Assembly (NCBI GenBank): GCA_000277545.1 | Contig: AKXM01000035.1 | Coordinates: 1-64,000, forward strand | DNA length: 64,000 nt | Reading direction: 5' to 3' | Source of the DNA: Enterobacter sp. Ag1 | GTDB lineage: Bacteria; Pseudomonadota; Gammaproteobacteria; Enterobacterales; Enterobacteriaceae | Shown: one piece after another, positions 37,895 through 48,801 of the stretch | Layout of the letters: each line of letters begins with the position of its first letter | Numbering within the stretch: the stretch's first letter is position 1 | Made by a program: the position numbers and the translations under genes | The notes under the pieces: generated by a model | Told to the model about the DNA's origin: nothing | Database searches by the model: none | The model's input: only the letters and a program-made list of their open reading frames with translations

Positions 37895-38890
37895 TTATTC
37901 AGCACCGACAGTGAGACGTGCAACCTGGTTAGTTCTGATAAAGCGACTCAGGTCCACAGGTTTGCCCTGATATTGAACCTGTACTGCTGACGGTGCGCCA
38001 ATTTTCAGTTTATAAGGCGCTTTACCCGCTAAATCGAGCTTCGCATCTTTGCGCTGCAGGCCGCTAAACAGCTTTTTGCCGCTGGCGTCGGTCACTTCCA
38101 GCCAGCAGTCAGCGGTGAAGTGCATAGACAGCCCCTGAGAGGCGTCCGCAGTCTGATTCACGCCAGCCTGATCGGTTGGCAGTTGGCCTGCGGTTGGTGC
38201 TGGCGTTGTCTGGGCGTTATCAACAGGTGCCTGGCTTGGCGCCACAACGGCAGATTGCTGAGCCGCATTTTCAGTAGCGTTTTGCTGAGCTGGCGCAGAA
38301 GAAGAAGCGGTGTTCTCCACTGGCGTAGGCAGTTCAACAGGTTGCGCAGGTGTTGATGTAGTAGATGTTGCATCGGCAGGCGTATCACTGCCGGTGTTCA
38401 GCGGCACAGACTGGCCGCCGCTGGTTGAAAGTTCGGTGGAAGATTGATCGGCCATGGTCGACAGCTCTTCCTGCTGCGCTTTGTGATTTTGCCACCACCA
38501 TGCGCCGGTCAGGCCAATCACCACGAACAGAATCAGCCAGGTAAAGCTCATCAGCCAGCCGTCGCGCTTTTTACGACGCTTACCAAGAGAGAAGCTTTGC
38601 ATCGGCTCAACTTTGGCTGCCTTAATCGGTGCCTGTTTCGCCATCATCGGCAACAGCTCTTCTTCAGGAATACGAACCAGTCGCGCATAAGAGCGGATAT
38701 AGCCACGCAGGAAAGTAGACGCCAGCTCGGCAGGCGCCTTGTCGTCTTCGATATCCCTGACGGTGGAAACTTTCAGGCACAGGCGTTCGGCCACAGCCTG
38801 CTGGCTGAGCCCCATTTGCTCACGTGCATTACGTAAACGCTGGCCTGTGGTTTGTGCTGCATTTGATTCGTTAGTGGCTTCAGTATTCAT
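37895..38890 (-). CDS. rodZ: Cytoskeleton protein RodZ
   Basis: RodZ links the actin MreB to the elongasome and keeps rod shape. The 331-residue protein (E. coli 337) has an N-terminal Xre-type helix-turn-helix (about 15-80; [19 protein letters not shown]), a basic juxtamembrane stretch (GKRRKKRDG), one helix (about 113-132; [22 protein letters not shown]), a Ser/Thr/Pro/Gln-rich periplasmic linker (about 140-245) and a C-terminal beta domain. It is upstream of ispG; the 422-bp gap before it separates it from rlmN. Confidence 0.97.
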   Translation of the reverse strand: MNTEATNESNAAQTTGQRLRNAREQMGLSQQAVAERLCLKVSTVRDIEDDKAPAELASTFLRGYIRSYARLVRIPEEELLPMMAKQAPIKAAKVEPMQSFSLGKRRKKRDGWLMSFTWLILFVVIGLTGAWWWQNHKAQQEELSTMADQSSTELSTSGGQSVPLNTGSDTPADATSTTSTPAQPVELPTPVENTASSSAPAQQNATENAAQQSAVVAPSQAPVDNAQTTPAPTAGQLPTDQAGVNQTADASQGLSMHFTADCWLEVTDASGKKLFSGLQRKDAKLDLAGKAPYKLKIGAPSAVQVQYQGKPVDLSRFIRTNQVARLTVGAE

Positions 38891-39312
38891 TAGCTACAAC
38901 TGCTGGTACTGTTCAAATTAAAGAATTTGGCACAAGTCCTGTACCGCAGCGTCTCCGCTACGTCAGATTGACTCGCACCGCGAAACAAATCTGATACCTG
39001 AAGGCTACCCCTCAGTAAAAATTCCCGATTCCAGCCATGCTGTTAGCGCTAGCTGGCATTTTTACGGGCTACCGGACTCGCCGGTTAGTTAACCATAGTC
39101 AGCCTTTGGCTGGCTGTCCGTTAACTTTACGAAATGGGCACAACTAAACTGTTGTTGCGACGCTACATACTGCCTTAAAGCCGCCAGAAACGCACCGTAA
39201 TTATTATGCTGAATGATGTATTAGGCCACGTTATTGACTGTTCATGCACTTTTGCCCGTTTTTTATACCGCGCCAGGCACCCTCGCCCAGCGCGGCAAAT
39301 CGCCATCTACAA
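38891..39312. other. Long non-coding gap between rlmN and rodZ (422 bp)
   Basis: I find no protein gene here on either strand. It contains an inverted repeat AGTTAAC (39087-39093) / GTTAACT (39120-39126) with an inner CAGCC/GGCTG stem, and CCGCGC/GCGCGG (39268-39295) just after rlmN. Many gammaproteobacteria carry pilF/pilW between rlmN and rodZ; I saw no remnant of it. The gap could hold a rodZ promoter, a leader RNA or a small RNA. Confidence 0.6.
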
Positions 39313-40476
39313 TCAAACAGCTTTTACGGCAATAGGTTCGCCCTGCATACGTTTACGCATAGTGCGTTTGGTACGGTCGATCACTTCCCCCGCCAACTGA
39401 CCACATGCCGCGTCGATATCGTCGCCGCGTGTCTTGCGAACAATGGTGGTGAAACCATAGCTCATCAGCACTTTAGAGAAACGATCGATACGGCTGTTGG
39501 AGCTGCGGCCGTATGGTGCGCCCGGGAACGGGTTCCATGGAATCAAGTTGATTTTGCATGGCGTATCTTTCAGGCATTCAGCCAGCTGATGCGCATGTTC
39601 GGTACCATCATTGACGTGATCCAGCAGAACGTATTCCACCGTGACGCGGCCCTGGTTGGCGTTGGATTTCTCCAGGTAACGACGAACGGCCGCCAGGAAG
39701 GTTTCGATGTTGTACTTCTTGTTGATCGGCATGATTTCATCGCGAATATCATCGGTCGGCGCGTGCAGCGAAATTGCCAGCGCGACATCAATCATATCCC
39801 CGAGCTTATCCAGTGCGGGTACCACACCAGAGGTAGAAAGCGTGACGCGGCGTTTGGACAGACCAAAGCCAAAGTCGTCGAGCATAATTTCCATTGCCGG
39901 AACAACGTTGTTCAGGTTCAGCAGCGGTTCGCCCATGCCCATCATCACCACGTTGGTGATAGGACGCACGCCGGTTTTCTTCTGCGCACCGATAATCTTC
40001 GCCGCGCGCCAGACCTGACCAATAATTTCAGACACGCGCAGGTTACGGTTAAAGCCCTGCTGCGCGGTTGAGCAGAATTTACATTCTAGCGCACAGCCAA
40101 CCTGAGAAGAAACACACAGCGTGGCGCGGTCTTCCTCCGGGATATACACCGTTTCCACCAGCTGGTCGGCAATTTTGATTGCCCACTTGATGGTACCGTC
40201 GGCAGAACGTTGCTCTTCAGCAACTTCAGGTGCACGAATCTCGGCGATCTCTTTCAGCTTATTGCGCAGGACCTTGTTGATGTCCGTCATTTCGTCGAAA
40301 TCATCACTGCAGTAGTGATACATCCACTTCATGACCTGATCTGCACGGAAAGGTTTTTCACCCAGCTCGGCGAAAAACTCGCGCAGCTGCTGGCGGTTGA
40401 GATCGAGCAGGTTAATTTTTTCGGCTTTATTGGAAACAACAACAGGTGTTGCTTCAGGCGTGTTCATTTCAGACAT
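39313..40476 (-). CDS. rlmN: Dual-specificity 23S rRNA/tRNA (adenine-C2) methyltransferase RlmN
   Basis: RlmN is a radical-SAM enzyme that methylates A2503 of 23S rRNA and A37 of some tRNAs. The 387-residue protein (E. coli 384; the N-terminus is three residues longer) has the cluster motif [15 protein letters not shown] (C128, C132, C135), the conserved C121 in CVSSQVG, and the methyl-carrier Cys in [11 protein letters not shown] near residue 358. It heads the gene run towards rodZ and ispG. Confidence 0.98.
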   Translation of the reverse strand: MSEMNTPEATPVVVSNKAEKINLLDLNRQQLREFFAELGEKPFRADQVMKWMYHYCSDDFDEMTDINKVLRNKLKEIAEIRAPEVAEEQRSADGTIKWAIKIADQLVETVYIPEEDRATLCVSSQVGCALECKFCSTAQQGFNRNLRVSEIIGQVWRAAKIIGAQKKTGVRPITNVVMMGMGEPLLNLNNVVPAMEIMLDDFGFGLSKRRVTLSTSGVVPALDKLGDMIDVALAISLHAPTDDIRDEIMPINKKYNIETFLAAVRRYLEKSNANQGRVTVEYVLLDHVNDGTEHAHQLAECLKDTPCKINLIPWNPFPGAPYGRSSNSRIDRFSKVLMSYGFTTIVRKTRGDDIDAACGQLAGEVIDRTKRTMRKRMQGEPIAVKAV

Positions 40477-40523
40477 AATGTTTTCCGGCCTCGTTGTTAC
40501 ACGTTATGGCCCCTGGAGGGTTA

Positions 40524-40567
40524 GAAAAAGAAACGCCCCGGTGAGCAGGCTCTTCCGGGGGCGTTGC
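40524..40567 (-). terminator. Terminator after ndk
   Basis: On the minus strand AACGCCCCCGG pairs with CCGGGGCGTT, followed by TCTTTTTC. It lies about 90 bp past the ndk stop and before rlmN. Confidence 0.75.
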
Positions 40568-40654
40568 ATTGTACAAATTTTATGGCATAGATGCCACGAC
40601 TGAAAGCGAACAACTAAGATATTAAGTGTAAATTCGCTTACAGATTTAGAAATA

Positions 40655-41086
40655 TCAACGAGTGCGTGGGCACACTTCGCCTTCGCCGAAGAAGTAGGCG
40701 ATTTCACGGGCTGCGGATTCTACGGAGTCAGAACCGTGGGTGCCGTTTTCGGTGAAGCTGTCCGCGTAGTCTGCACGCAGAGTACCAGCCAGTGCGTTAG
40801 CCGGGTTAGTTGCGCCCAGCAGGTCACGGTGACGCTGTACTGCGTTTTCGCTTTCCAGCACGGAAACCACGATTGGGCCAGAAGTCATGAACTCAACCAG
40901 ACCGTCGAAGAACGGCTTACCGTCGTGCTCGGCGTAGAAACCACGAGCCTGCTCAACGGTCAGGTGCAGCATTTTTGCGCCAACGATTTTAAACCCTGCA
41001 GATTCAAAACGAGTATAAATGTTACCAATAACGTTTTTTGCCACCGCGTTTGGTTTGATGATGGAAAAAGTACGTTCAATAGCCAT
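40655..41086 (-). CDS. ndk: Nucleoside diphosphate kinase
   Basis: Ndk transfers phosphate between nucleoside tri- and diphosphates through a phospho-His. The start [17 protein letters not shown] (41084-41086) gives 143 residues, as in E. coli. The frame continues 24 codons upstream, but the family N-terminus fixes this start, and the E. coli protein begins here. The active-site His is in [13 protein letters not shown]. It is a single gene ended by the hairpin at 40524-40567. Confidence 0.98.
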   Translation of the reverse strand: MAIERTFSIIKPNAVAKNVIGNIYTRFESAGFKIVGAKMLHLTVEQARGFYAEHDGKPFFDGLVEFMTSGPIVVSVLESENAVQRHRDLLGATNPANALAGTLRADYADSFTENGTHGSDSVESAAREIAYFFGEGEVCPRTR

Positions 41087-41255
41087 GATTACCTCTGTAG
41101 ATGTTCTGTGTGTCCGGGGAAACCCGATTATGAAATTGGCGCAGATTATAAAGAGCAAGTTTGTCGTTGCCTATGGATGGAGATAACATTTTTTTAAAAT
41201 AAGATTAATTTTGGCAACACTATTGCTGCAGAGGGTGAAATTTCACGTTTTGCCG

Positions 41256-43583
41256 TCACTGCAGGGTAAAGGTCGCGCTGGCAACCTGCCCGGACTCATC
41301 CATCACCACGACCTGATAGTCGCCCGGTTTATTGAGCATTAAGGCCAGCCCGTCGCCTTTACTCTCTTCGCTTTCTCCGTTAATGAACCACCACCGCTGG
41401 CCCTGCCCGCCCTGGCTGGAAAGCCGTAGCGGGAGCTGCATCTGCCCCGGTAAGCGTTTCAAAATAGTGCCGTCACGCACGCCGAGCAGCAGCAGCGGCG
41501 TGGCACTCTCTTTCTGTAGCGGTGGGCAACTGGCTGAAACTGCTGGCAAACGAGCAGCACGGCGTTCAGTCGGGGGTAGCCAGGGTTCAAGGGGCAATGG
41601 CCAGAGAGCAACTGCCTGTTGAATAGCCCCAGGGCAATCGGCTGCCACTCGCTTACCCTGCGCATCCACCCAAATAAGCTGGCGCGTTCCCTGAGCCCCT
41701 TCTTGCCCCGGTGCCAGCAGCGTGGGCGGCTGAGCATCGTCCAGAAGCCATGTTGCCAGCCGTCGACGACAGTTCACATCCCCGGCTGGCAATGCCTGGC
41801 CGCCAGGCCAGCAGATCTCTGCGGCAGTAACGGAAGTGGGCCGGGGATCGGTCGGTAAATGGAGCTGCTGCACGCGCGAATTAGCCTGCAGCAAATTATT
41901 CACCTGATTAAGCAGCGGTACGGCACTCCCTAACCCAAACTGCCCCGCCACCGGCGTGCTATCAGGCCTGCCGGTCCAGATGCCAATCAGATAGCGCGAA
42001 TTAATGCCTATGGCCCAAGCATCACGATACCCGTAACTGGTCCCGGTTTTCCACGCCAGAGGGACGACGGGAGGTAAAGAAGCATCCGGCTGAGGCTGGG
42101 CCTCCCCGGCAAGAATACGGCGAATCACCCACGCAGCTCCCGGCGACATCAGAGGGCGCTCTCGCAGGGCATCACTTTCCAAAACCCGCAACTGAGCGGC
42201 CTTGCCATGACGGGCAAACGCGCTGTAGGCTGCCACTATCTGGTCCAGCCTGGCACCACCGCCCCCAAGAATAAGCGACAGGTTCGGCTCACTGCCCTGA
42301 GGGAAGCGAAGATTAAGCCCCACGTTGCCCATCTGCCCGGCAAAACGCTTCGGCCCGTAGGCCTCAAGCACCTGAACAGCAGGTAAATTCAGCGAACGCA
42401 CCAGGGCATCGCTCATGCTTACCGGCCCGTGAAAACCGGTGTCGAAGTTCCCAGGGCGATAATCGCCGAACCGACGCGGAACGTCCTGCAACAACGACGC
42501 CGGATGAATCAGCCCGTCATCCATTGCCATGCCGTAAACAAAAGGCTTTAACACGGACCCCGGCGAGCGAATCGCGGTGATCATATCGACATGCCCAAAT
42601 CGGCTGTCATCGTTAATATCCGCCGATCCCACCCACGCGCGAACCTGCATTGTAGTGTGATCAACCACCAGCATGGCCAGCGAGGAGCGAGGCGGCAGGC
42701 GTGATTTCCAGTTCAGCGCCAGCTCTTCCAGCTGGCGCTGTAAAGGAGCATTTATCGTGGTCGCAATCAACGTTGACTTGCTTTTCGATACCAGTGCCCG
42801 CGACAGCAGCGGAGCCAGCTGCGGCATCTGTCGCGGTGCCAGCCAAACAGGCTCCTGCAAAGCCTCATCAATCTGCTTTTGCGACCAGACGCCCTGTTCC
42901 GCCATACGGCGTAAAACCTTATCCCGCGCCTGTTGCGCTCGTTCAGGCCAGCGATCGGGCCGCAGGCGGCTGGGAGCCTGAGGCAGCACGGCAAGCAAGG
43001 CCGCTTCTGAATAACTTAGCTGCTCAGGCGCTTTTCCAAGATACGCCCAGCTTGCCGCGCCGATCCCCTGTAGTGTGCCGCCAAAGGGGGCACGATTAAG
43101 GTAGAGCGTCAGGATCTCCGTTTTGGAAAGATGCCACTCGAGCTGAAAGGCCCGCCAGACCTGACGTATTTTGCCGCCGAGTGTACGAGGATGGGGGTCC
43201 AATAAGCGGGCGACCTGCATTGTCAGCGTACTGCCACCAGAGATCACTTCCCCATTGCGCAGATCCTGCCAGGCCGCGCGCAAGATAGAGAACGGATTGA
43301 CGCCAGGATGATCCCAAAACCAGCGATCCTCATAGCCGATTAGCGCATCCAGGTAGCGGGGAGAAACCTGATTCAGTACGACGGGGTAACGCCAGATCCC
43401 TTCGGCATCAGCAAAACGCCAAAGCGGCGTGCCGTCTGCCGCCACCACCACGCGGGCCGGATTGACCTCTTGCAGCGGCAACGGCCAAAGCTTATCCGCC
43501 AGCCAGATAAAAGTGGCAACCAGCAGCGGGACTATCAGCCAGAGATAGCCCCGCCGCCAGCGTGGCCTTGATCCGTTAAGCAC
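41256..43583 (-). CDS. pbpC: Penicillin-binding protein 1C
   Basis: PbpC is a class A-type penicillin-binding protein. The 775-residue protein (E. coli 770) has a short cytoplasmic tail and one N-terminal helix (about 12-30), a GT51 glycosyltransferase domain with E85 in IGYEDRWFWDHPG, and a transpeptidase domain with SVLK (S343, K346), SLN (about 397-399) and KTGTSYGYRDAW. A C-terminal beta domain (BiPBP_C) follows from about 690. It lies 11 bp after yfhM on the same strand, so bacterial alpha-2-macroglobulin and PBP1C are co-expressed, the standard pairing. Confidence 0.97.
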   Translation of the reverse strand: MLNGSRPRWRRGYLWLIVPLLVATFIWLADKLWPLPLQEVNPARVVVAADGTPLWRFADAEGIWRYPVVLNQVSPRYLDALIGYEDRWFWDHPGVNPFSILRAAWQDLRNGEVISGGSTLTMQVARLLDPHPRTLGGKIRQVWRAFQLEWHLSKTEILTLYLNRAPFGGTLQGIGAASWAYLGKAPEQLSYSEAALLAVLPQAPSRLRPDRWPERAQQARDKVLRRMAEQGVWSQKQIDEALQEPVWLAPRQMPQLAPLLSRALVSKSKSTLIATTINAPLQRQLEELALNWKSRLPPRSSLAMLVVDHTTMQVRAWVGSADINDDSRFGHVDMITAIRSPGSVLKPFVYGMAMDDGLIHPASLLQDVPRRFGDYRPGNFDTGFHGPVSMSDALVRSLNLPAVQVLEAYGPKRFAGQMGNVGLNLRFPQGSEPNLSLILGGGGARLDQIVAAYSAFARHGKAAQLRVLESDALRERPLMSPGAAWVIRRILAGEAQPQPDASLPPVVPLAWKTGTSYGYRDAWAIGINSRYLIGIWTGRPDSTPVAGQFGLGSAVPLLNQVNNLLQANSRVQQLHLPTDPRPTSVTAAEICWPGGQALPAGDVNCRRRLATWLLDDAQPPTLLAPGQEGAQGTRQLIWVDAQGKRVAADCPGAIQQAVALWPLPLEPWLPPTERRAARLPAVSASCPPLQKESATPLLLLGVRDGTILKRLPGQMQLPLRLSSQGGQGQRWWFINGESEESKGDGLALMLNKPGDYQVVVMDESGQVASATFTLQ

Positions 43584-43594
43584 CGACGTTCTGC

Positions 43595-46500
43595 TTACGG
43601 TACAACGGTCAACGTGCCGGTACTGCTACCGGTTGCCCGCCACTGCGGAACGTACATGGATTCCACCTGCGGTACGGGCACGGTGTAGCTTCCCGGCGTA
43701 ACGGCTCGGGCCAGGTAAATAAGCGTCGCATGCTGGCCTTCATTAAGCGGCAATGCGGCCACAAAGCGGTCATCCCTGAACTCCATATGCTGAATGTCCT
43801 GCTGCTGCATTTGGTTCAGCAGAGTCTGTACTTCACTCGCGCTGTCCCCCAGGCTGGCGCTGCTGTTAGCCAGATTCTGGTTTTCCAGCTCCAGCCCGGC
43901 CGGCAGTAAATCGACGACCAGCGCATCAGGCACGTTCTTGTCTGCCCAAACGTCCAGCCAGACCATAACCAGCTCACCGCTTTTCAGTGAAGAAAGCGGC
44001 CGGGTGTTGCCTTTCGCATCAAGGAAGTGGCGTTCAATATGCAGCACATTGCTGTAGGGAGCCGGTGCCTGCTGCGGATATCCCGCGCTGTCGAGGCGCA
44101 AATAGAGGCTGCTCATCCCGGTGTTGGTCACCTGCAGATCAGAAAGCTGCTGCGCGCTCAGATTGCGCGTTACCGACTGACTGGATGCCAGTGGCTGTGC
44201 ACCAAGCGATGTTTGCGCCTGCCAGTCGCCTTTCACGTTTTGCAGACCGTGACCGGCAATAAACAACGCATTGGTTTCCTGAGTGGATAACCAACGCTGG
44301 CTCCAGGCCAAATCAGACAGCTCAAGCAGTAGCTGGTTTTGAGCGTCGGGTAGCAGCTTATTCTCTTCCAGCAGGCTCAGCATCATCGCTTTATCCCGCA
44401 GTTCGCTGCCGTAATCCGCCATCCAGATCTGTTTATCACTGCGCTGAGTTTTCAGCCCCAAAGCAATCGCCTGTTGGCTGCGAGGTTCATCCCCCATGAA
44501 CTTCAGCGCGATGCCCAGCTGCACGAGCGGCAGCCCGGCACGCGCCTGATCGTGGCGCTGCCAAAGCTCGCGCAATGCCCCAAGGGGCGCTTTTTGCTGA
44601 CGAGCCAGCACCAACCCGGCATAAGCCTGTACCGCAAAGCGGCTGGCCGGAGCGTCGTCACTGTAGCGTAAGGCAATCAAACCCGGATCCTGCAGATAGC
44701 GCAGCAGGCGCTGATTGGCCTTGCTGAGTGCATCCGCATTGACGCTGTAACCCTGTTCGCCAGCTCGCACCAGGAAGTCGGTCACGTAGGCCGTCAGCCA
44801 GTATTCTTCCGGCCCTGCTTTATCCCACAGTCCAAAAGCGCCATTGTCACTTTGCATCTCAAGCAGGCGGGCAATCCCTACATCAATGGCGTTCCGGCGC
44901 TGCTGGTCGGTAATACCTTTGATACCCAGCGCATTAAGTTCAGCTTCATTGGTGTACAGAGACGGGAACAGACCGCTGGTCGTTTGCTCAAGGCAGCCAT
45001 ACGGATAGGCTTTTAGCTCACGAATGTAACGCGCCAGGTTCAGTGGCGGACGCCCACTCAGCAGCAGCTGCCCTTCCAGGGTAGATTCAGCAATGCCGGA
45101 CAGATGCTTAGGCGGAAGCGTCCATGTCTCTCCCGGTTTAACCACGGCACCGCTGTTCACCGTCTGCGCAGGGAATGCAGGACGAACGGCGATTTTCCAC
45201 TGTTTGATTGGGTCAGCCAGCGTTTCACCCGGCAGTGCGAGGCCGTTAATCACGGCTTTGATTTCACCGTCACCGAAACCTTCCAGCGCACGTACGGGAA
45301 TGAACAGCGTGCCGCGAGCACCAGGCGCCAGCTTCACGTCCATCGTCGACGCGCCATTGAGCGCTAACAGCCCTTGAGCGCTGAGTACCACGCTAAGCTG
45401 CTGGGGCCTGTCCGTCAGGTTAGTAAGATCCAGCGCGAGGCGGCTGGTATCGCCACTCGCCATAAACCTCGGCGCGGCCAGTTCGCTCACTAGCGGCGCG
45501 GCAACCGTGACTTTTTCTTCGCTATTACCAAAGCGATCGTCGGTCCAGGCCTGCGCCATAACCCGCAACTCGCCGTTGAAATCACCAATCGGCAGCGTCA
45601 CCGTTCCTTCGCCGTTTTCATCCAGCGCAACCGGTTGGGCTTGCTGAGCGATGATAGTGACATGATTCACCGGCTTTTTACCGCCGCGACTAAGCTCATC
45701 GCCTTCATCGCCGTCACCGCCGAAGCGCAAAGCAGCCAGCCGCCCTTCGCCTTCAATCACCTGACCGTAAATGTCATAGATATCTGCCCCATAGCGCTTG
45801 CGTCCAAAGAAGGCGTCCCACGGATCCGGCGTTTTGTAATCGGTGATATTCAGCACACCGCTGTCCACGGCGGACAGCAGCACGTTAATCTGCTTCGGCA
45901 CTTCGCCATTTTTCACGCTGGCCTTCACCTTCACGGTCAGGTTTTGGTTAGGCCGCATTTTGGCTGGATTTTGCAACGTCAGATCGAGACGGCGGCTCTC
46001 GTCTCCTAGCGGCAGATGAAGGATCCCGACCGCGCGCTTAGGCGTGGCGGAACGCGCCTTGTCTCCGGGGCGAATAACAACGGTGCTTAAGTAAAGATCG
46101 TGCCGCTGCCAGCGCTTATCCACCGGAATGGCAAGATCCATGCCGCCTGCCGGAACATCAATTTCTTTCCACCACAGTGGGCCGTCACTGGATTCCACCA
46201 GCGCATAGCCTTTACCTGCGGCAGGCGCGGCAATATGCAGATTGATGGTATCGCCAGCTTTGTAAGACGGTTTATCTATTTTTAGCGTCACCCTGTCCGG
46301 GCGCACCGCCCCCGTACCATCGCTGTTATCCTGCCAGCTGTAACCGGCCCAGAAGCGCAGGCTACTGACAAGGTTGCTCTCAGGATCTCGAACTTCCAGG
46401 CGGTACGAGCCCCACTCTACCGGGAAGGCAACTTTGCCGGTTTCTCCGGCAGCCAGCGTCAACTTCTGCTCGGCTTCCACCAGATCTTTTTGATCGTACT

Positions 46501-48562
46501 GAGACCGCCAGCCTTCACTTTCTTCCCAGCTCCAGTAGTAGTCCCGGCGCTCACGAATCAGGCGCACGTCCAGATCGCTTACCGCCAGCTTTTCCCCCTG
46601 CGCATCGGCATACACAATGTCGAAACCTGCGCTGCTGTCTTCATCGACGATGGGCTGAGTGCGGGTAGTGTCGGTCCGGTAGTCATAAACCTCTTTGCTG
46701 GCAAATTGAGGGCGGATCCCAGGCATTGCCTGAGCTGGCCAGATAGCCTGCTCAACGCGGCGTGTCACCGGGCGACCGCCGGACTCCAGCAGGCTAGCCT
46801 GCAAAATAAGGCGCAGAGGAGAATGCACGTCCCCCCACTGGCTTTCCGCGCTGACGGTCGTGTGCCCTTGTTCATCCAGCGTTAGCTCAACGGCATCCAG
46901 GCTACGGGAAAGGTTTTGCTCATTGATATCGCCGAACTGGAACCCAGGCAGCTTTGCAACGGCATCACGTAAAGGGCGTAGGAATAGCTGCCCCTGAAGG
47001 CTGTTACCCGCGGCTGGCGCACCGTAGAGATAGCGCCCGGTAACGTCGAAATTGACGGTATCTTCAGGCGCTATCGGCGCGCTCTGCGCCGTGAGATTCA
47101 GCGCCATACGCTCCGGCATGAAGTCTTCAACTTTAAATGTCCAGATACGCGGCTGGTTATCCCCGGTGTTGACCCGCATTTGCCAGTTACCGGTTGCCGC
47201 GCTTTCACTCAGAGGCCAGGTAAATTGATAAAGTCCGTTGGCAGATTGCCACACTTCGGTGCGGGTAACCTGGCCGTCCGGTTTTACGACCTCAAGCTTC
47301 ACCGGCTGCGGCGGGAGCGGTTTGCCATCCCCATCCCTGAGCAAGGCATTCACGATGACAGACTCTCCGGGGCGATAGAGATCTCTTGGGCCAAACATGA
47401 AGAACTGTTTGCTGTAGCCTTGCTCACCGGCAATATCAAACTCCGCCAGATCCAGCGCCGGGCGGCTGAGATCGAGCAGCGTGGTTTGCTCACCATTGCG
47501 CGCCAGCAGCAGCGTGCCTTTGTTCAGCTTCTCAAGCGTGGCATGCCCGTCACTATCACTTTTCGTTTGCCCTACCGTTTGGCCTTTTTCGTTCAACAGC
47601 GCAATCTCCACACCCGACTGCGCGGCACCGTTCTCCAGGCTTTGAGTAAAGACGTCAATTCTGTCGTGGTAGCGATGCACCGAAACACCAACATCACTCA
47701 GCGTGAACAGGGTTGCAGCATTGCTGTAGGCGTAATGCCCGGCCTGGCTCATGATAGCGAGATAGACGCCGGGCTGCTGGAGAGGTTTGATATCACCCAG
47801 CGGCAGCATTAGCTTCTCACGAGTATTTCGCGCAGGATTTAGGTCAAAACGCCCGGTGTAAACCAAGTCAGCCAGCTTCAGCAGATTGTCAGATTCCCAG
47901 TTTGAAACCGAGTTACGGTACTGCCACTGGCTGACAAACGCGCTCAGGGAGCTGTCTTTAATGCGATAAAAGTTAACGTCAACGTTATCGACGTTAAGCG
48001 CCATCACCGGCAACCCCGCAATCACTTTAGTCGGCAGCAAGGAGCCCCGGCTGGCAAAGCCAACGCTCGGCTGAATATCACGCGTGGCAATTTGCTTTTC
48101 AAAGCCATCTTCGAACGTCGCTTTATTGAGCGCGAGCAGCCCGCTGTCTACGGTCACAATCAGCGTGCGTTTGGGCTCCAGATGCCGCAGACGAAGTTCT
48201 TTTAGGTCGCTGGAAAGCTCCCAGGCACCGTCCACTTTGCCGCTGGTTTTATCCACGAGATGGGCAACTTTATTGAAGTCCTGATTGGGATCGAGCGGAA
48301 TCGAGAAGGTCAGCACTAACGTACTGGCACCGTCCAGCTGAACTTCAGAGGCATCGAGCAGCTTCAGCGGCTTCCCCGCAGACTGCTGAGCCAGTTTTTC
48401 CAGTTGAGCTGCATCCGGTTTAGTTTCAGCCTTACTGTTTTGTTCCGCTGCTGCAGAGGCGGTGGGCTGAACGGTTTGCTGATTGTTTTTATCGTCACAG
48501 CCGGAAAGCGCAAGCAGGCCGCAAACCAGTACGGCAAGGCTCGTCAAACGTAGTGCATTCAT
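43595..48562 (-). CDS. yfhM: Bacterial alpha-2-macroglobulin lipoprotein YfhM
   Basis: YfhM is a periplasmic protease trap anchored by lipid. I chose the ATG at 48560-48562 (MNALRLTSLAVLVCGLLALS), with AGGGA seven bases upstream, giving 1655 residues. The lipobox LALSGC ends the signal peptide. MG domains follow, and the thioester CLEQ lies at about residue 1190 (YPYGCLEQ), so this is a trapping-competent type. The C-terminal receptor-binding-like domain is complete. Its partner PbpC is thought to repair peptidoglycan where proteases have breached the outer membrane. Confidence 0.97.
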   Translation of the reverse strand: MNALRLTSLAVLVCGLLALSGCDDKNNQQTVQPTASAAAEQNSKAETKPDAAQLEKLAQQSAGKPLKLLDASEVQLDGASTLVLTFSIPLDPNQDFNKVAHLVDKTSGKVDGAWELSSDLKELRLRHLEPKRTLIVTVDSGLLALNKATFEDGFEKQIATRDIQPSVGFASRGSLLPTKVIAGLPVMALNVDNVDVNFYRIKDSSLSAFVSQWQYRNSVSNWESDNLLKLADLVYTGRFDLNPARNTREKLMLPLGDIKPLQQPGVYLAIMSQAGHYAYSNAATLFTLSDVGVSVHRYHDRIDVFTQSLENGAAQSGVEIALLNEKGQTVGQTKSDSDGHATLEKLNKGTLLLARNGEQTTLLDLSRPALDLAEFDIAGEQGYSKQFFMFGPRDLYRPGESVIVNALLRDGDGKPLPPQPVKLEVVKPDGQVTRTEVWQSANGLYQFTWPLSESAATGNWQMRVNTGDNQPRIWTFKVEDFMPERMALNLTAQSAPIAPEDTVNFDVTGRYLYGAPAAGNSLQGQLFLRPLRDAVAKLPGFQFGDINEQNLSRSLDAVELTLDEQGHTTVSAESQWGDVHSPLRLILQASLLESGGRPVTRRVEQAIWPAQAMPGIRPQFASKEVYDYRTDTTRTQPIVDEDSSAGFDIVYADAQGEKLAVSDLDVRLIRERRDYYWSWEESEGWRSQYDQKDLVEAEQKLTLAAGETGKVAFPVEWGSYRLEVRDPESNLVSSLRFWAGYSWQDNSDGTGAVRPDRVTLKIDKPSYKAGDTINLHIAAPAAGKGYALVESSDGPLWWKEIDVPAGGMDLAIPVDKRWQRHDLYLSTVVIRPGDKARSATPKRAVGILHLPLGDESRRLDLTLQNPAKMRPNQNLTVKVKASVKNGEVPKQINVLLSAVDSGVLNITDYKTPDPWDAFFGRKRYGADIYDIYGQVIEGEGRLAALRFGGDGDEGDELSRGGKKPVNHVTIIAQQAQPVALDENGEGTVTLPIGDFNGELRVMAQAWTDDRFGNSEEKVTVAAPLVSELAAPRFMASGDTSRLALDLTNLTDRPQQLSVVLSAQGLLALNGASTMDVKLAPGARGTLFIPVRALEGFGDGEIKAVINGLALPGETLADPIKQWKIAVRPAFPAQTVNSGAVVKPGETWTLPPKHLSGIAESTLEGQLLLSGRPPLNLARYIRELKAYPYGCLEQTTSGLFPSLYTNEAELNALGIKGITDQQRRNAIDVGIARLLEMQSDNGAFGLWDKAGPEEYWLTAYVTDFLVRAGEQGYSVNADALSKANQRLLRYLQDPGLIALRYSDDAPASRFAVQAYAGLVLARQQKAPLGALRELWQRHDQARAGLPLVQLGIALKFMGDEPRSQQAIALGLKTQRSDKQIWMADYGSELRDKAMMLSLLEENKLLPDAQNQLLLELSDLAWSQRWLSTQETNALFIAGHGLQNVKGDWQAQTSLGAQPLASSQSVTRNLSAQQLSDLQVTNTGMSSLYLRLDSAGYPQQAPAPYSNVLHIERHFLDAKGNTRPLSSLKSGELVMVWLDVWADKNVPDALVVDLLPAGLELENQNLANSSASLGDSASEVQTLLNQMQQQDIQHMEFRDDRFVAALPLNEGQHATLIYLARAVTPGSYTVPVPQVESMYVPQWRATGSSTGTLTVVP

Positions 48563-48801
48563 TCTTTCATCCCTGGCCAATAAGGGCCGCCAAACATTAC
48601 GTAGAGCAAGTATTATGCGGATTAGCCAGAAAAGCGAAAGTCGGAATACTCTGCCTTGCGCGAAGCCTCGCAGGCGGCAGTAAATTTGCGGGTGTATTCA
48701 TTAAGTTTTACGAAGTATCTCGCGGTGTCGGGCAAGGCTGCTTGCCGGGTTATAGAAAAACACCGACAATCCATTTTTCTTTGATGAACCGGAGGCTCAT
48801 T

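Noticed and set aside
39244-40071. 275-codon open frame from the rodZ/rlmN gap into rlmN antisense
   Set aside because: Most of it is antisense to rlmN, the composition is typical of a shadow frame, and no PilF-like TPR or lipobox was found.
48563-48801. Small RNA gene in the yfhM/sseA gap
   Set aside because: The 239-bp divergent gap can be explained by two promoters. I saw no convincing terminator or known small RNA sequence in it.
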